A DNA stretch of 64,000 bases from Dipteris shenzhenensis (GCA_047967505.1 CM106538.1); one strand, 5' to 3'; numbered from the stretch's first letter, positions 31,919 through 44,657 are shown. Made by a program: numbers and translations. The notes: generated by a model not told the origin, from the letters alone.

Positions 31919-33720
31919 TTGAGCAAAATGCAGCTAAGGTTTTACAATATGAAGCTAGTCATTTCTCTCTTGCAAAGACCCTTCTCATGGAATGAGATTA
32001 TTCTACGACCAGGGGAAAAATCTCCTAGGCCATATGGTATTTCCATTGAGTTTTATCAGCATTACTGGAAGGTGTGTGGCAAGGACATTACTATTCTCAT
32101 TAATCAATGTTTTCACAAGGGTTGTCTACCTAAGAGCATAAATACTAGCATTGTGAAATTAACCCCTAAAGGTCAAAACAGGTCTCTACTTGGGCATTGG
32201 AGGCCCCTTCCTATGTTAAGCTATGTTTATAAAGTTATGGCAAAAGCTATGGCCAATAGGATTAAGCTCATTCTGAGAAGAATCATTAGGCAGTATCGTT
32301 TCATATTTAATAGAAATATACAAGATGTTGTAATGAATTTTGTCTTGCTATTGATTATGTTGTGTTGCATAATGAGAGTTTTTTTTTGTTGAATTTAGAT
32401 CTTGAAAAAGCCTATGAGTAAATTAGTTGGAGTTTTATCATTGCCACTATGGAGAGATTGGGGTTGGTGCAATGACAACAATACTATTTTCCAATGCTTT
32501 TGCCAGGTTGTCACTAATTAATGGTTATTTGAAAGGTTCATTTGTACTCATGAAGTCTATTAGGCAAGGATTCCCTCTAGCTCCTTTGTGATTTGCCATT
32601 GTGACTGAACCTCTACTTTGTCAAACTGATTATACTGGCTTGATCAAGGATGCATTAAAGGATTGTCACTACCAGATGGTTCTAATTTATGTACATAATT
32701 TTTTGCTAATGATAACTCGAGTCCTATGGCTAGAAGGTAGGAGAATTTAAGCAATTTTTTGTCTATATTTGAGAAGTTTTCTATGGTCTTTGATTCCAAA
32801 ATAAATCAAGACAAAATCACTGCAGCTTGGTTGGGGTGGGATGCATTACCTGAATGATATACAAGGTTTTCTTTTAGGATCAGAGCTAATGAAATTATCA
32901 AATATTTAGAATGCCCTGTTGGATTTGTTGTTTGTTTGAAATATAATTTTGAGTGGTGCATGTCCAAGATGCAGAGAGTTTTCTGCATGGGAGAATTCCA
33001 AACTGTCTTTTGCAGGTACATTAGTTGTTGCTAAACAAGTACTGTTGTCTATCTCAGTGTATGTGATTTTTGCATTTCCTTTTTTGGATAATGCATTGAA
33101 GAAAATGGACAGGTGTATTAGAAATTTTGTATGGAGGGAGCAATGGCATGCCATACACTGGAATAATATGGTGGCTAGTAAGAAGGAAGGTGCACTTGGG
33201 TTAGAGAATTTGGTCTAGAAGTGCAGGAAAATGATTGTTAAATGGTTCCTTAAACTTCATTGCAGTCAACCATGGGCAATAATTGCCAGGTATTTGATTG
33301 CGTTGAATGTGGTCCTAGGGGGGTCAAGGCTCCTTGCCAAGGCATAATTCTCTCTAATTATGAAGTCAAATTTCCTCAATCAGAGCTACCCAGTAAGATG
33401 ATTGTCAAGTGGAAGCTCATCTTTAAGGATGTCACTTAATGCAAAGTCTCTTAAGAAACATTGTAAATGAGTGGCCAAGTAATGTGGTCTATTTAGATAG
33501 AGGGGACTTGAGAGGATTTGTAAATGCTACTGGCAAAGATATTAGTAAATGCTCTTTAAATGGCAGCACTTTTGGGGGATAAGACTGGGATGAACAAAGA
33601 GCTATAGAAGGTGTGGCAGGTCATCATAGCAACAATAATTAATCGCATATGGAGAAGGAGATATAAGATGATTTTTTATGTAGTAAGTACAATCATGGGT
33701 GTTGTTTTCAAGAAGTCTCA
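31919..33720 (+). pseudogene. L1-type LINE reverse transcriptase relic
   Basis: The first frame reads PYGISIEFYQHYWKVCGKDI, LINQCFHKGCLPKSINTSIV and YKVMAKAMANRIKLILRRII, the fingers and early palm of a plant LINE RT. In another frame comes LNLDLEKAYE (box A region), then YVHN where the catalytic F/YADD should be (about 32685), so the active site is lost. From 32950 the thumb-side region follows (SLAGTLVVAKQV-like, NALKKMDRCIRNFVWREQWH, WNNMVASKKEGALGLENLV). Several stops and shifts are present. No endonuclease domain lies upstream, as expected from 5' truncation. The 3' end is near 33740-34030. Confidence 0.85.
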
Positions 33721-34030
33721 ATGCTGTTAAAATAAAGAATTAATAGGTTGTGGGCGGATGACCCTTTTTGAGCAACCAATTTTTATACAAGGTCTTTTTC
33801 CAAGCCTGCCACAGCCCTATAATACAATCGATAGTTTATTTTTATTTTTTTCAATAGATCATGTGCATTGTGGGTGATAAGTTATAAGATCGATGGATAT
33901 TGATCTTTGTTGTAACTGTCTCTTATGAGACTAATCTTTCTCATTTCTTATATCAATATATAGAAAGTATTTCCCTAAAAAACCTTTCTCTTTTCTTATA
34001 TTAATATATAGAAATTACTTCCCTAAACCT
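33721..34030. repeat. Probable LINE 3' end with 48-bp duplication
   Basis: CTTTCTCATTTCTTATATCAATATATAG-like sequence at 33936 is repeated from 33984. TATCAATATATAGAAAGT-type strings are common at plant L1 3' ends. No target duplication was identified. Confidence 0.55.
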
Positions 34031-34100
34031 CATTGATTCATGAAGGAGGGGAGGCCCATCTAATAGATTCAATTTCCATTGTTATTTTGTCAATACAAGG

Positions 34101-34335
34101 AAGCTCATCTTAATTTGTCCCCCTAGAGAACTTAAAATCAAATTTCCTATTATAAAGAGACTAGCTTTGCTTATATGTCCCCTTTTTGAACTTAAAATCA
34201 AATTTCACATTATAAAGAAAGCTCAGCTCAGCTGGTGAGCTAGACATTTTGTTGACACAAGAAATCTCAGCTCAGTTGGTGAGCTAAGTACCCAAAAATG
34301 CTTACTTGACACTCTGCTCAGCTAGTGAGCTACCC
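34101..34335. repeat. 60-bp tandem pair followed by CTCAGCT repeats
   Basis: 34101-34160 and 34161-34220 are diverged direct copies sharing AACTTAAAATCAAATTTC. Then three copies of a palindromic phrase CAGCT(G/C/T)...GGTGAGCTA follow at 34221, 34266 and 34312. Confidence 0.75.
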
Positions 34336-34339
34336 AAAT

Positions 34340-36990
34340 TTTCTAAAAATGACCTTCATCCCATTCTAGTTCCACCTAAGGTTGCAAAAACTCTTGCAAG
34401 ATCATTTTTGTGGCTTGATTTGTTAGGAATTCATCCTCACAGGGAGACTTGTGGGTGATTAAGGTTTAGAAGGATTCTTTTATGAAGCATGGTGATTGGC
34501 TGAGTCCATGTGAGTATTTCATGGTTGATAATGTGGCATCATTACATGCATTCTCCTACGTAGCAAGAAGTCATGGTGAGCCATTATCATTCTAGCTATC
34601 TCTAGAAGTTCGACTCCCACGAGCTCAAGAGGTGGCATGGTCTTGTTCTCATGAGGCAGCAATACACAATCAGTGTTGATGCTTGATATTGTGGGAAGCA
34701 ACTCGACTTTTTTGGTGTGTGATTTGTAGTGTGTGTTGTGTGTGCCTTTGTGGCCATCTATGATTGTACTAAGCAACAAGCCCAGTAGGGATGAGCTCTT
34801 GCTGATGATAATAGATTGAGTTATCTCTTGTGAGAGTTATTGAGTCATTCCCATTTCAAATCTCTTTTATATGCTTTTGTTTTAGTCTCCGTTATGATCA
34901 ATTAAACCTTTGCTTGCACCAAGTAATTAGAGACATTAAGCCATCATGATCAACCTGGTTATACATCCCATGTGGAAGCCACAAATAAACACCATTGGTG
35001 TAGGACTCAAATGTTGTTCGTAGGTGGATTGAATCAGGCAGATTGACCATCCAATTAAGGTCCATTACCATCTCAGCCACTCTATAATCATGGGAGAGAA
35101 CTGCTACTACTACTTTGGAGACAACTAGGAATAAGAACGAAATCAACTGAAAGTGAGATATAGCCAAAGGGTGGAGATAAGGGTTGAGCAGGAGGGTGGA
35201 GCAAGAGATGAGGATCATTGTTTGCTTGGGTGTAGCCATTTTTGGTGAGGTTCAAGGCATTTTTTGTATATAGGTATCTTGCCTGACGAGTGCCTGATCC
35301 ATAACTTATGCATTGCTCAATGGAATTTAACAAACTTTGTTTTCAATTTGTAGCACACATTTTAATCTTGAACATGAGACCAAAAGTTATAGAATAAAGA
35401 TTTGGAATGAGACCATTAAAGCATTATAAGTGCTATCTTACATGTGAAGCATGCTTCATTAATAGTATATGATATATCTATTTACTCAAAAACATCAAAC
35501 TTTGTTCTGCACATACATGCAACCAAGTAATCATTCAAAAGTACACTATGTGAGCTTCTCCTCAACCCAAGGACACACCTTATTGAGAACCTTAAGTATA
35601 ATTTAAGGGGCCTCCAATGTTGTGCTAAAATTATGCACACCCATTAGAGGGCATGCTCCATAACTTTTTCTTGATTTGTTGAAAACTAAAATGGATTTAA
35701 AAATTGGAATCCAAACTAGTGGGACTACTACATGGTGGCCGTCAAACATTGATAGTTAGTGATGGTGGTATCTAGATTCACCCTAAAAAATGAAATTTTA
35801 AAATCTAAATATTTGTGTATGTGCAAAGATATTTTAAAAATTCATCAGTATTTACTATTTTGTATTGGTTCTTTTTCCATGCACTTGCTTGCTATATGTC
35901 TCATAAGCTTGCCTAAGGTCATTGCATTTCATCATACATAGCATCAAACCCGATAGCATGCCCTTTGTCCTATTTGTGTTTTGTAGCAATTTAGGCCACA
36001 TTGCACTTGCTTGGGATATCCAATTTTGCTTATGTGTATCGCCAATGGAGGGAAGTGCCGGCAGCTGAAAATTTGCTACTCTCTCAAATTTTACATTTTC
36101 ACACCTCCCGCCTACAAATCTTTGAATATCACAACCTGCACCGTAATCCCTAGTCATCAATCTTACCCTTGAACGAGTGCCCAAAACGTCCCTCTCCCTA
36201 AGGAGCATTGACATTGAGATGCTAAATACTGAGATGATCCTTATAGGCTAGAGGACATGTAGTAGTGCGCGGTGCAAAAAAATATTAAGGTTGGATCCAG
36301 GATTACGTTCACGTTTTCACATTTGTGTTGATGGGTTATTAGCATTCATTAATTACGCTTTAAAGTAGCATGAAAACAACATGATCACGTTGTTTATCCA
36401 AAAAAAAAATTGGGAAACCGGATAAAACTCCCGTTAGTAGTATTCATATAACCAGTGGTAATATGTAAATTACCCCCTTTTTAAGTATTGGCAGTATTGA
36501 GGGTTGCAAATTCACAATTTCCCATGCAGCCTAGCGCTATATATTGGTGGAAAGGGGCTCGTCATTCGATCCGATTGTGGTTCATATCCCAATAAACGCT
36601 TTGGTAAGTTGGGAAAGAAAGTGAACCATGATTTGGATTTGAATAGTGGTAAGGATGAGTGGGGGAGGGTGAGTCGGCATTCATTATACTTGTGGGTGTG
36701 GTTTGCTACCCCAATTCCTTGTGTTTTGGGGAAATTGTAGACCACAAACATGAGGGCTAGTTGATGTGAGTGTTTGTTGTGTGTTCTTGAGGGTGGTCTA
36801 TACTCCGACTCCTTGCATTTTGGGAAACTTGTGGACCATGATCATGAGTTCCAATGAATGCAATTGTTAGTGAGGAGTCTTAAGCTAAGGCATGGAGAGA
36901 AGGGGGAGATGAGATGGCAATGATTTGAGCATAAAGAGGGCATGTATTGTGACTATGACTGCACAATCAGAAATGCATGAGACTAGTAAT
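34340..36990. other. No firmly supported gene
   Basis: The minus frame 34898-35239 (113 codons, with a hydrophobic N-terminal stretch LISFLFLVVSKVVVAVL) and the minus frame 35855-36214 (119 codons, with CENVKFERVANFQLPALPSI) are the longest, but neither shows a family signature, so both are left as unassigned. A diverged 60-bp direct pair (CCTTGTGTTTTGGGGAAATT / CCTTGCATTTTGGGAAACTT) lies at about 36717 and 36810. Confidence 0.4.
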
Positions 36991-37017
36991 GCTCATCCAC
37001 AATCTTCAAGATGAGTT

Positions 37018-38044
37018 GTGAGTAGGCAAACTATGGATGCATCGAGTCATGCCCATGCCAGTACTCATATGCCTAATAATGTTCCCGTGATTGAACAAGG
37101 AGTTGTAGAAGAGGATCTCAATGCTGTAATGGGCACTACCCCAACACTTGATCCACCCTGTGAGGTTGTTGACCAAGATACGAGGAGAGGATTTATGTGG
37201 GTGTCACAATCCTCTCAAAGAGATATTCTATGTGCACAGGGGGGGAAATGCAAGTCACATGGTCTAGACTCGGACTTTGTCTCATTAATGTTCGGGTCTA
37301 CATTGAGTGGAAATTCAAGTATTGTGGAACACAAAAATTAGGGGGAGCACCTCGCATAAGGGGTCACTTTCTTGGCGACTCAAGAAAGAGCATTCAACGT
37401 TATGTGGCCCCAAGAGCTGTTGCAGTAGCTCACACCTTAACAAAGAAGTTGCAATCTTCTAGAAAAATCCAAAGAAGATCAATTTGAAAAGTTAAGGTGT
37501 AAGTGAAGTAGAGTCTATAAGCACACACTGCGATGGAAGTACAAGTGTTGTAGGCTCCCATGCCCGAACTCCTTGTGTGGACACTAGCATGCAAGATAGA
37601 TCTCCATCTATGTCTTGAAGCTAGATCAGCAACAACTGTGACTACTAACTTTAGGCAACCCACGATAGTTGAGAGCATCAAAATTCAAGATTTGCAGAAT
37701 GCACAGTATGTACTTGGTAGATCAATCTTGCGGTCAATATATCCACAAAGTATGGTTGATAACAATGATATGAGAGCTGCATGGAATTGCATTGCTAACT
37801 ATGGACCAGGCTTCAAGCCCCCTTCATACCACACATTGCGTACAACATTGTTAGACAAGGCATATGCAAAAGAGAAAGATTAAATATTTCAAGCAACTGC
37901 ATAACACCGGATGCACAATTGTCTCAGATGGGTGGACAAGCATAAAACGCCATGCTTTATTGAATGTGATGGTTATATCACCGTGTGGGGAGGCCTTCCA
38001 CATGTCAACTAATGCCTCACATGTAAAGAAGTCAGAGACATATA
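37018..38044 (+). pseudogene. hAT transposase N-terminal half, cut by copia-2
   Basis: The BED finger region reads FKYCGTQKLGGAPRIRGHFL followed by GDSRKSIQRY (about 37300-37400, frame of 37197). Next come PSYHTLRTTLLDKAYAK (37560-37883) and the DUF659 core LHNTGCTIVSDGWTSIKRHA, then LLNVMVISPCGEAFHMSTNA (37864-38044). The SDGW motif is intact here, unlike in the copies at 10-14 kb. The first Cys pair of the BED finger is partly lost, and frames shift between blocks. The gene ends abruptly where a copia LTR begins (TGTTGAGAG at 38045), with no continuation on the far side in this window. Confidence 0.8.
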
Positions 38045-40515
38045 TGTTGAGAGATCACGCTCAACATCATGTGATCATATGTGCATAGCACCATCATGTG
38101 ATCCTGTGTGCATAGCACTAACCCAATATAGTGCTATAAAGGAAAGGGTTAGATGCCCTAACCCTAACCCTAACCCTAAATGGGTTTGTAAGTGTATGGT
38201 TAGTCATTTGTGGTGTGCTCTCTAGCTGTGCCCTCTCTCCTCATCTTCTCTCTTCTCCTCTCCCCTCTTCATATTTTGTCATGGTATAAAAGCTCCCCTA
38301 CCTTCATTGAGGCACTTCAATCAGTATGCAAGAATATGAGAGAGTGTGAGAGTTTGAGAGATTGAGGATTGAGTTTTCTCTTCCGTGAGAGAAAAATTCC
38401 ATTCATTTTGGAAGAAATTCCATCCATTTATTTTCATTGAGAGTTCTTTCTTCCGTGAGAGAAAGAGAGGTGTAAAGAGAGGAGTCTATCCTACTTTGAA
38501 AGACAGAGATAGGGTGAGACCTTGCTTGAGAGAGAGAGAGAGCGTCTTGAGTCTCCAAAGAGACTTTTTCTCCATCGAAAACTTGGAAGAGAGAGCTTTG
38601 TAACACCGAGCTACTCTCAGCTATGGGCTCAAAGCTTTTATAGCACCAACCTTGAACGGCCGACAACGCCGAGTCTCCACGGCTCATAGCTTCATCAACG
38701 AGTGTTTTTTTTGCAAAGCTTCTAGCAAAGCCTCCTTCAGCGACCTCTCCAAGAGACAACTCCAACTAGCACCTTTAAGGGCTCCCAGCACCAACGGCTC
38801 CTGTAGATGAGCTCACAGTGCATTCATAGCAGAGGCGCCTCCAAGTGGTCTACCTCCCTCGACTCAATGCATCCAGCATCAAGGCTCTCGGCTACCGCCA
38901 GCCTCAGCCTGTAACTCAACACCATCCACGAGCAACACTAACCTGTAGCAACGCATTTGCCAACGCCCTCATGCAAAGCTAAAGCAGCACCCAAACCTCA
39001 CGGACGACTCTTCAATGAACTCTTCATCAAGCTAAGCCTCTCCATCAACAAACTCTTGGCTTCTATCGATGCTCTCCAACAGATGAACCATCTTCAACAT
39101 GTCATTTTGCTCTGTGCTCAATTGCGGGCTGCACACTTTGCCTCCTGGGACTCTTCAACCGCCTCACTTGCAATAACGAGACACCAGCACAGACGCCATT
39201 AGCTCACAACTCCAAGTGATAGATAGGCTCCAAGCCGCCGCTGGCTTTCAGCAGCAAAGATGAAAAGGCGCCCCTACACTACTGATTTCATAGCGATAGC
39301 TACTCTCCAAGGTGACTCCTCTGCGTGTTCTCCAGCATCCACACCTCACGGGCTACTCCACGACTCCACGCCCATGGGCTGCTCCGCGGTTTCTATGCCA
39401 AGCTTCTGCCTTCTCCACAGTAGACGCCTTCTACAACCGGCTTCAAAGGTGAGCTCTACGTGCATGCTTCAATAAGGCTCTATAGGGCGCTCTGCAATGA
39501 TAGCCGCTCACAACGACCATGACACAGATGATGGAGAATGCCATGTAGGCAAGGCCACATCACGCCCTACCACATCAGCACACCTTATCTCCAGTGCCAC
39601 GTCAGCCCTATCTGTCATGTCATCTGACATGTGGCAGCCGCCTACCACATCAGTAGTCTAGTCATAGGTGACATGTCAGTAGCAATCTACCACATCATCA
39701 CTGCCAGCTTCGCTGCCATGTCAGCACAACCACATCATCAGCTGACATCATCATCTACCATCTCATTAGTGCCCAGTCAACGTGTGCCACCTCATCAGTG
39801 CCACATGGCACTCTGACCCTTTGCAGGCACAATTACCCCTCTGGAAGCACACACTCTGCTCCACACGCACTGCATATGACCACTCCTACCACCTCACCAT
39901 AGGGCTCCACAGGCATAGTCCCTGCTAGGCACAGTCACTGCATGTGACCCCCTGATTACCACATCATCATTGAGCATATTTGCACTCCTTTTGCCCCTCC
40001 ACCTAGATCAAGCCATATCTCTTGATCCAGGAAGAATTTGAGGGCGCTCCGAAAAGGAAAATCGATCAATTTTTTATGCTCTACACGCTCGTTACATCAT
40101 GCACACATTTTGGCGCAAGTTACACTCACATTTGAGCCTCGTCTGACAAATCCACTTCCTACAGGCACATTAGCACTTAAAAAGAACCAAAGAAAAGAAA
40201 TTATTTGCTGTTCTTTCATCGATCGACAATTGGTACCTACTTGGAGTCAGTCCATATGCTCACATACGATTTCACATCATCACATTACCTGAAACCTGAC
40301 ATTCATCAATTCAGTGAGCAGACTTCAGAGTGCTCATAGGCATTCCCGATTGTTCAATGGGCAGATAGCACTTGATTTTATTTCACACACACATGCCATC
40401 ATTGTAAAGCCTATTCGGCTATTTCACGGCATTGTGCACATCATTTCAACCTTGTAAAGCCTCTTGGTTATTCTCGGCATCATTTGCCACAAGCCTTGTA
40501 ATTCATATCAGAATT
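38045..40515 (+). mobile_element. copia-2: 5' LTR plus long leader only
   Basis: LTR 38045-38281 (TGTTGAGAG...TTTTGTCA) matches the copia-1 LTRs and carries four telomere-like CCCTAA units near 38156-38180. The primer site is degraded to TGGTATAAAAGC. The leader, 38282 to about 40515, parallels the copia-1 leader; for example GTAAAGCCTCTTGGTTATTCTC near 40456 mirrors the minus strand near 23045-23070. It contains the TGCCACATCA-type repeats. It stops before gag. There is no 3' LTR on this strand, so the body was lost or rearranged; copia-3 on the other strand holds a complementary part. Confidence 0.85.
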
Positions 40516-40990
40516 ATGGCCCCCCCAACAAGTCAAGAGTACTCTGCTCTAAAAATACTAAGGCCTTCGTCAACATCTAGGGGGAACCCATACACCACAG
40601 CCATAAAGAGACCCTTTGTGAGCATGTCATCTAAGGTGGTGACAGGCAGATGTGGGGGGAATCAACTGTGGGAACGAAGGGTCTCCACTAGTGCCAAAAT
40701 TTCTACTCCAGGTGAGTGCAACACAATCACCTTATATGAGAAGGTAGATAACATTGGGATCACAGAGCATCTTGGGGGGGTGGTAGTAGGCATGGGGAAG
40801 ATGAGTGGGTGAGCAGCAGATGAGCAGGGGAGCAGATGAGTGATGAGAGTTGGAGGAGGGGGCATGGAGCAAAGTAGAGCAGGGGTGGAAAAGAGATGGA
40901 GGAGGGGTGTGGAGCAAAGTAGCAGAACGTGTGGAGCAAAGTATAAGAGCAAGGGCGGATGAGAGGGCCCTCATAGTGGAATCTTAGGCG
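40516..40990. other. Unassigned sequence; possible short coding remnant
   Basis: A plus frame 40432-40812 passes through the copia-2 breakpoint and contains SALKILRPSSTSRGNPYTTA and LYEKVDNIGITEHLGGVVV. It is composition-plausible but not recognised. From about 40800 there is a GGAGGGGTGTGGAGCAAAGT repeat. Confidence 0.3.
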
Positions 40991-40999
40991 CAACCCCAG

Positions 41000-41995
41000 A
41001 CGGGCTGGTAATCATGAAGTAGATGTCATGTGGTGGGTGAGCAAGCCACTCTGGTGGTTGGTAATTAACTACTAGCCCGATGGAATTAAGCCACAACAGA
41101 CGTGGCTAATGAGAGCCACCACCATCGGGTAGTAATTCCCACAAAGGTAAATCATTAAGCTCTAATCACTCATTACCATGCACTCTAGTTCTCTACTGAG
41201 CATGTGAGCCCGATGACTGGTAATTTTAACTGCCAGCCCAGTGGAATCGTAGCCATGACAGACGTGGTTGATGAGAGCCATCACCACCGGGCAATAATTC
41301 CCACAAAAGTAAATTATGAAGCCTAATCACTCATTCCCATGCACTCTAGTACTCTACTGGAGCATCCGAGCCTGGTGACTGGTAATTTTTACTGCACTCG
41401 TAGTGATCATGCATGCTTAAGCCCAGTGGTGGGTGAGCAGGTTATTGCGGTGGCTGGTAATTTTAACTACCAGCTCGGTGGAATCATAGCCACGATAGAC
41501 GTAGTTGTAATCACTCATTACCATGCACTCTAGTACTCTACTGAGCATGTGAGCCTAGTGACTGGTAATTTTTATTGCACTTGTAGTGATCATGCATGCT
41601 TAAGCCTGGTGGTGGCTGGTAATTTTAACTGCCAGCCCGATGGAATTGTAGCCACGACAGACATGGCTGATGAGAGCCACCACCACCAGGAAGTAATTCC
41701 CACAAAAGTAAATCATGAAGCCTAATCACCTCTAATCACTCATTACCATGCACTCTAGTACTCTACCGAGCATGTGAGCCTGATGATGACTGGTAATTTT
41801 TATTGCACTCGTATTGTTCATGCATGCTTAAGCCCGGTGGTTGGTGAGCGGTGGCTGGTAATTTTAACTTCCAGCCCGGTGGAATCGTAGCCATGACAGA
41901 CATGGCTGATGTCAGCCACCACCACTGGCTAGTAATTCCCACAAAAGTAAATCATGAAGCCTAATCACCTCTAATCTTTCATTACCATGCAAGTT
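41000..41995. repeat. Satellite-like tandem array, about five diverged units
   Basis: The phrase GGTAATTTTAACTGCCAGCC recurs at 41060 (diverged), 41219, 41456, 41618 and 41857, so spacing runs 159, 237, 162 and 239 bp. Each unit has variants of GACAGACGTGGCTGATGAG, AGTAATTCCCACAAAAGTAA and CATTACCATGCACTCTAGTA. The longer spacing includes an extra block with GCACTCGTAGTGATCATGCA. It ends about 360 bp before the start codon of the 42-kb reading frame. Confidence 0.9.
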
Positions 41996-42083
41996 AGTAC
42001 TGCCGCCTTGAATTAATCAAAATTCAGGCCAACCACCGCGGTGGCTCTCACCTTGATAGTGTAGTCGTGGGCTACAAACTTAA

Positions 42084-42340
42084 GCCTCCGCCATTCCATT
42101 CCCTTAACTGTTTTGTCTTCTATTCCTCTCCATCGTTTCTTTCTCCCTTGCAATCGGACTCTGCAAACTCAAGCCTCCACTATTCCATTTCCTTCACTGA
42201 TTCATCTTCTATTCCTCTCGACCATTTCTTTCTCCCTTGCAATCGGACTGCAAACTCAAACCTCCACTATTCCATTTCCTTCACTGTTTCATCTTCTATC
42301 CCTCTCAACCATTTCTATCTCCCTTGCACTCTTCCTACAA
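42084..42340 (+). repeat. CT-rich threefold 87-bp repeat in the 5' leader
   Basis: Units start GCCTCC at 42084, 42173 and about 42258 and share CATCTTCTATTCCTCTC and TTTCTTTCTCCCTTGCAATC. They sit directly upstream of the ATG at 42359, like a pyrimidine-rich 5' UTR that has been tandemly expanded. A frame stays open across the repeats, so an upstream in-frame start at 42113 is possible but less likely. Confidence 0.85.
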
Positions 42341-42358
42341 CTTCTATCCCCTCTCATA

Positions 42359-44458
42359 ATGGACCCTACATCATCTGGGGGCTCCTCACACAATCTTTCC
42401 TCCCCCTTTGCAGCACAGTGTGAGAGCCTCTCCTCCCCTAATCTTGAAATCGTGACATATGGGAGCTCCTCTCTCTCTCTTCAAAAGCCCAATTTGGATG
42501 CTCTCAAAAACTTCACTAGGTTGGTACAGGATGTGAATGTGAAGGAGGGGCAAGTAGTCTATCAAGGTCAAAAGATTACCATCATTGAAAGCGTGATTGA
42601 AAATGCTCTAGGAATAACTGGAGGCAGTTTGCAACAAGCACACTTCTTCGAGAAGCAGTGGAAGAGACATGATATTCTAGATGTATACCCCAATGCTCAG
42701 ATTCATAAAGATGGTGGAGTGAAGCTTTCTAGCTTGCCAACAAACCTCCAAGATGTGTTGAAAAAGACCATTCACTTCTTTCCTGATATGAGAGGAACCG
42801 TGAAGTTTTGGCAGGTTCAAGTAGCAATAGAGCAACTGAAAGGACGTCGTGTATCTTTCTCAAGGGCGATCTCCAAGAGTGTGTTAACCAACCTGAAGAA
42901 TTGCATGGATGGCAAATCCCAATTGTCATCTCAGTCCATTGGAGTTGCAATGCACTTGATGGCATCTACCCTCAAAGGGATTTTTGAGCAATACGATAAG
43001 CAGATGTCTCACAAGGTGAATTTTCTACAAGAGAAAACCACCGATGCAGCAAAGGCAGCGCAACTTGAGAAAATTCTAAGGGAAGGTGCAGAAGCCAAGG
43101 TAGAGGAGGCACAACAGCAAGCTGAGGCCACTGTAAAAATGGTCGACATGGAAAGGAATAGAAGAGAAGAAGTAGAGAAGCGCATGATGAAGGAGCTCCG
43201 AGATAGGCTCGAAGAAGTGAGAAGTGACGGGGACATTATGGACAAGGAGCTAGCAATGATGCAAAAGGAGCTTGAAGATCAGAGAGCCAAAAAGGAGGGT
43301 CTTTACAAACGACTCTACAACATGCAGAACGCATTGAACATTGAAAAAGACTAGATGATGGAGGACTTGAAAAGAGAGAATGCAGAAACCAAAAAGGTGA
43401 TGCAGGAACTGTGAGAGAGCTTCAAGGCCAGGAAGGATGGGGCAGAGAGCAGCCGGGGTGGAGAAGAAAGCGAGGTAGCTCTCCAAGCCAGGAAGGATGT
43501 AGAGAGAAACCACGATGGAGCAAGTTGTAGTAGCCATGGTGGAGCAAGTTGCAGTAGCCATGGTGAGGGTTGTTTTTTCAAAACTGTTACACTATTGGAA
43601 GTCCAAAGAGTAAGCTACAAGACCCTGCAACAAGATTATGATAGGGATGTGCACGAGCTTGCCATGGCTTTCGACACTTATGAAAAGCAGTCCGTCATCT
43701 TGAGAGATTTCCAAACTAGAGTGGAAGTCTTGGAAATGGCCCATGTTGATGTTTTTGAGAAATTTAAGCAGCTTCAACAGATGCTGAGGGATTCACATGA
43801 AGTTGTTGCACAGAGTGAGCAAAGAGTGGAGAAGATGAAGGAGAACATCTGCAACCTTAGGATGAGGGAGGAAGGAATCAAGAAGCAACTTCATCATATA
43901 CAGAGCAAGACTGTGCTATTGACGGCAGCCACAATAGTTAAATTGGATGCCTATCCTGCTATGCAGTAGGGTCCAAAATCCATGGTCTGCCATACCCCCA
44001 TCATAGATGACTGCATGATCCGATGTCTTGCGTGCTACCACCTTGTACATGTTTTTTGCTTTGGGGTGTTTGCGTATGCAAAATCGCTATGTAGAGAATG
44101 CCATTTGCCATTGCCCAGGTCACAGGATCAAATGTGCCTTCCTGCTACAGCTATCTACGATGAGAAAGTAGATGCTACAGCTCAATTTCCATTTGGGCAA
44201 AAGATGCAAAAAACAAGGAGCTTAAATTGAAGAAGGCCAAGATTGACTGCGAGGAAAAGGAGCCTAAAGGGAGAAACCAGGCCCCTTCAAGACAAGAGCA
44301 AGAGGGGCCGACGAACCTACAACCAGGAAGCTCAAATCAAGGAAAGAGAAAGTGGCATGAAGGAAGGGGTCAGACCCGTGAAGGAAGGAACCAGCCCCAT
44401 TATGGAAAGGAGTAAGGAAAGGAGCAAGGAGGGCCGAGCCTATAATCAGGGAGCTTGA
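42359..44458 (+). pseudogene. Coiled-coil/RING-like protein, single frame with four stops
   Basis: The frame is kept for 700 codons from ATGGACCCTACATC. In-frame stops are TAG 43352, TGA 43412, TAG 43967 and TGA 44228, and no frameshift is needed. Residues 45-210 form an unrecognised globular domain (NLDALKNFTRLVQDVNVKEG, then YQGQKITIIESVIENALGI). About 215-330 and 410-535 are strong coiled coils (Glu/Lys/Arg-rich heptads), separated by a linker with a doubled GASCSSHG motif. At about 545-590 lies a RING-like motif CYHLVHVFCFGVFAYAKSLC followed by REC, C-x-H-x2-H-x2-C-x10-C-x2-C. The tail is highly charged. The same RING-like spacing closes the broken gene at 15.2 kb. The start was chosen because it follows the CT-rich leader. 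It may be a TE-borne or a decayed host gene. Confidence 0.6.
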
Positions 44459-44657
44459 CAAGGTGACCTACTCAAAGCAATGTGGAACCAGCCCCCTGAA
44501 GGAAAGGAGTCCTTGAGATGTAATCTGAAGGAAAGGAGCCTTTGAGATGTAATCTGTGTGTAATCTATTGAATTATTAATCTTCTCTAGAGTTTACTTGG
44601 GCAATGTTTTCTCAGTTATGTGACTAGATAGTGTCCTTTGACACGCCAAGGACCATA

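Noticed and set aside
38150-38182. Telomere or chromosome end signal from CCCTAA repeats
   Set aside because: Only three to four units, and always inside copia LTRs; not a telomere.
41095-41125. CTGATGAG in the satellite units as a hammerhead ribozyme core
   Set aside because: No following GAAA box or matching stems; the other conserved bases of a hammerhead are absent.
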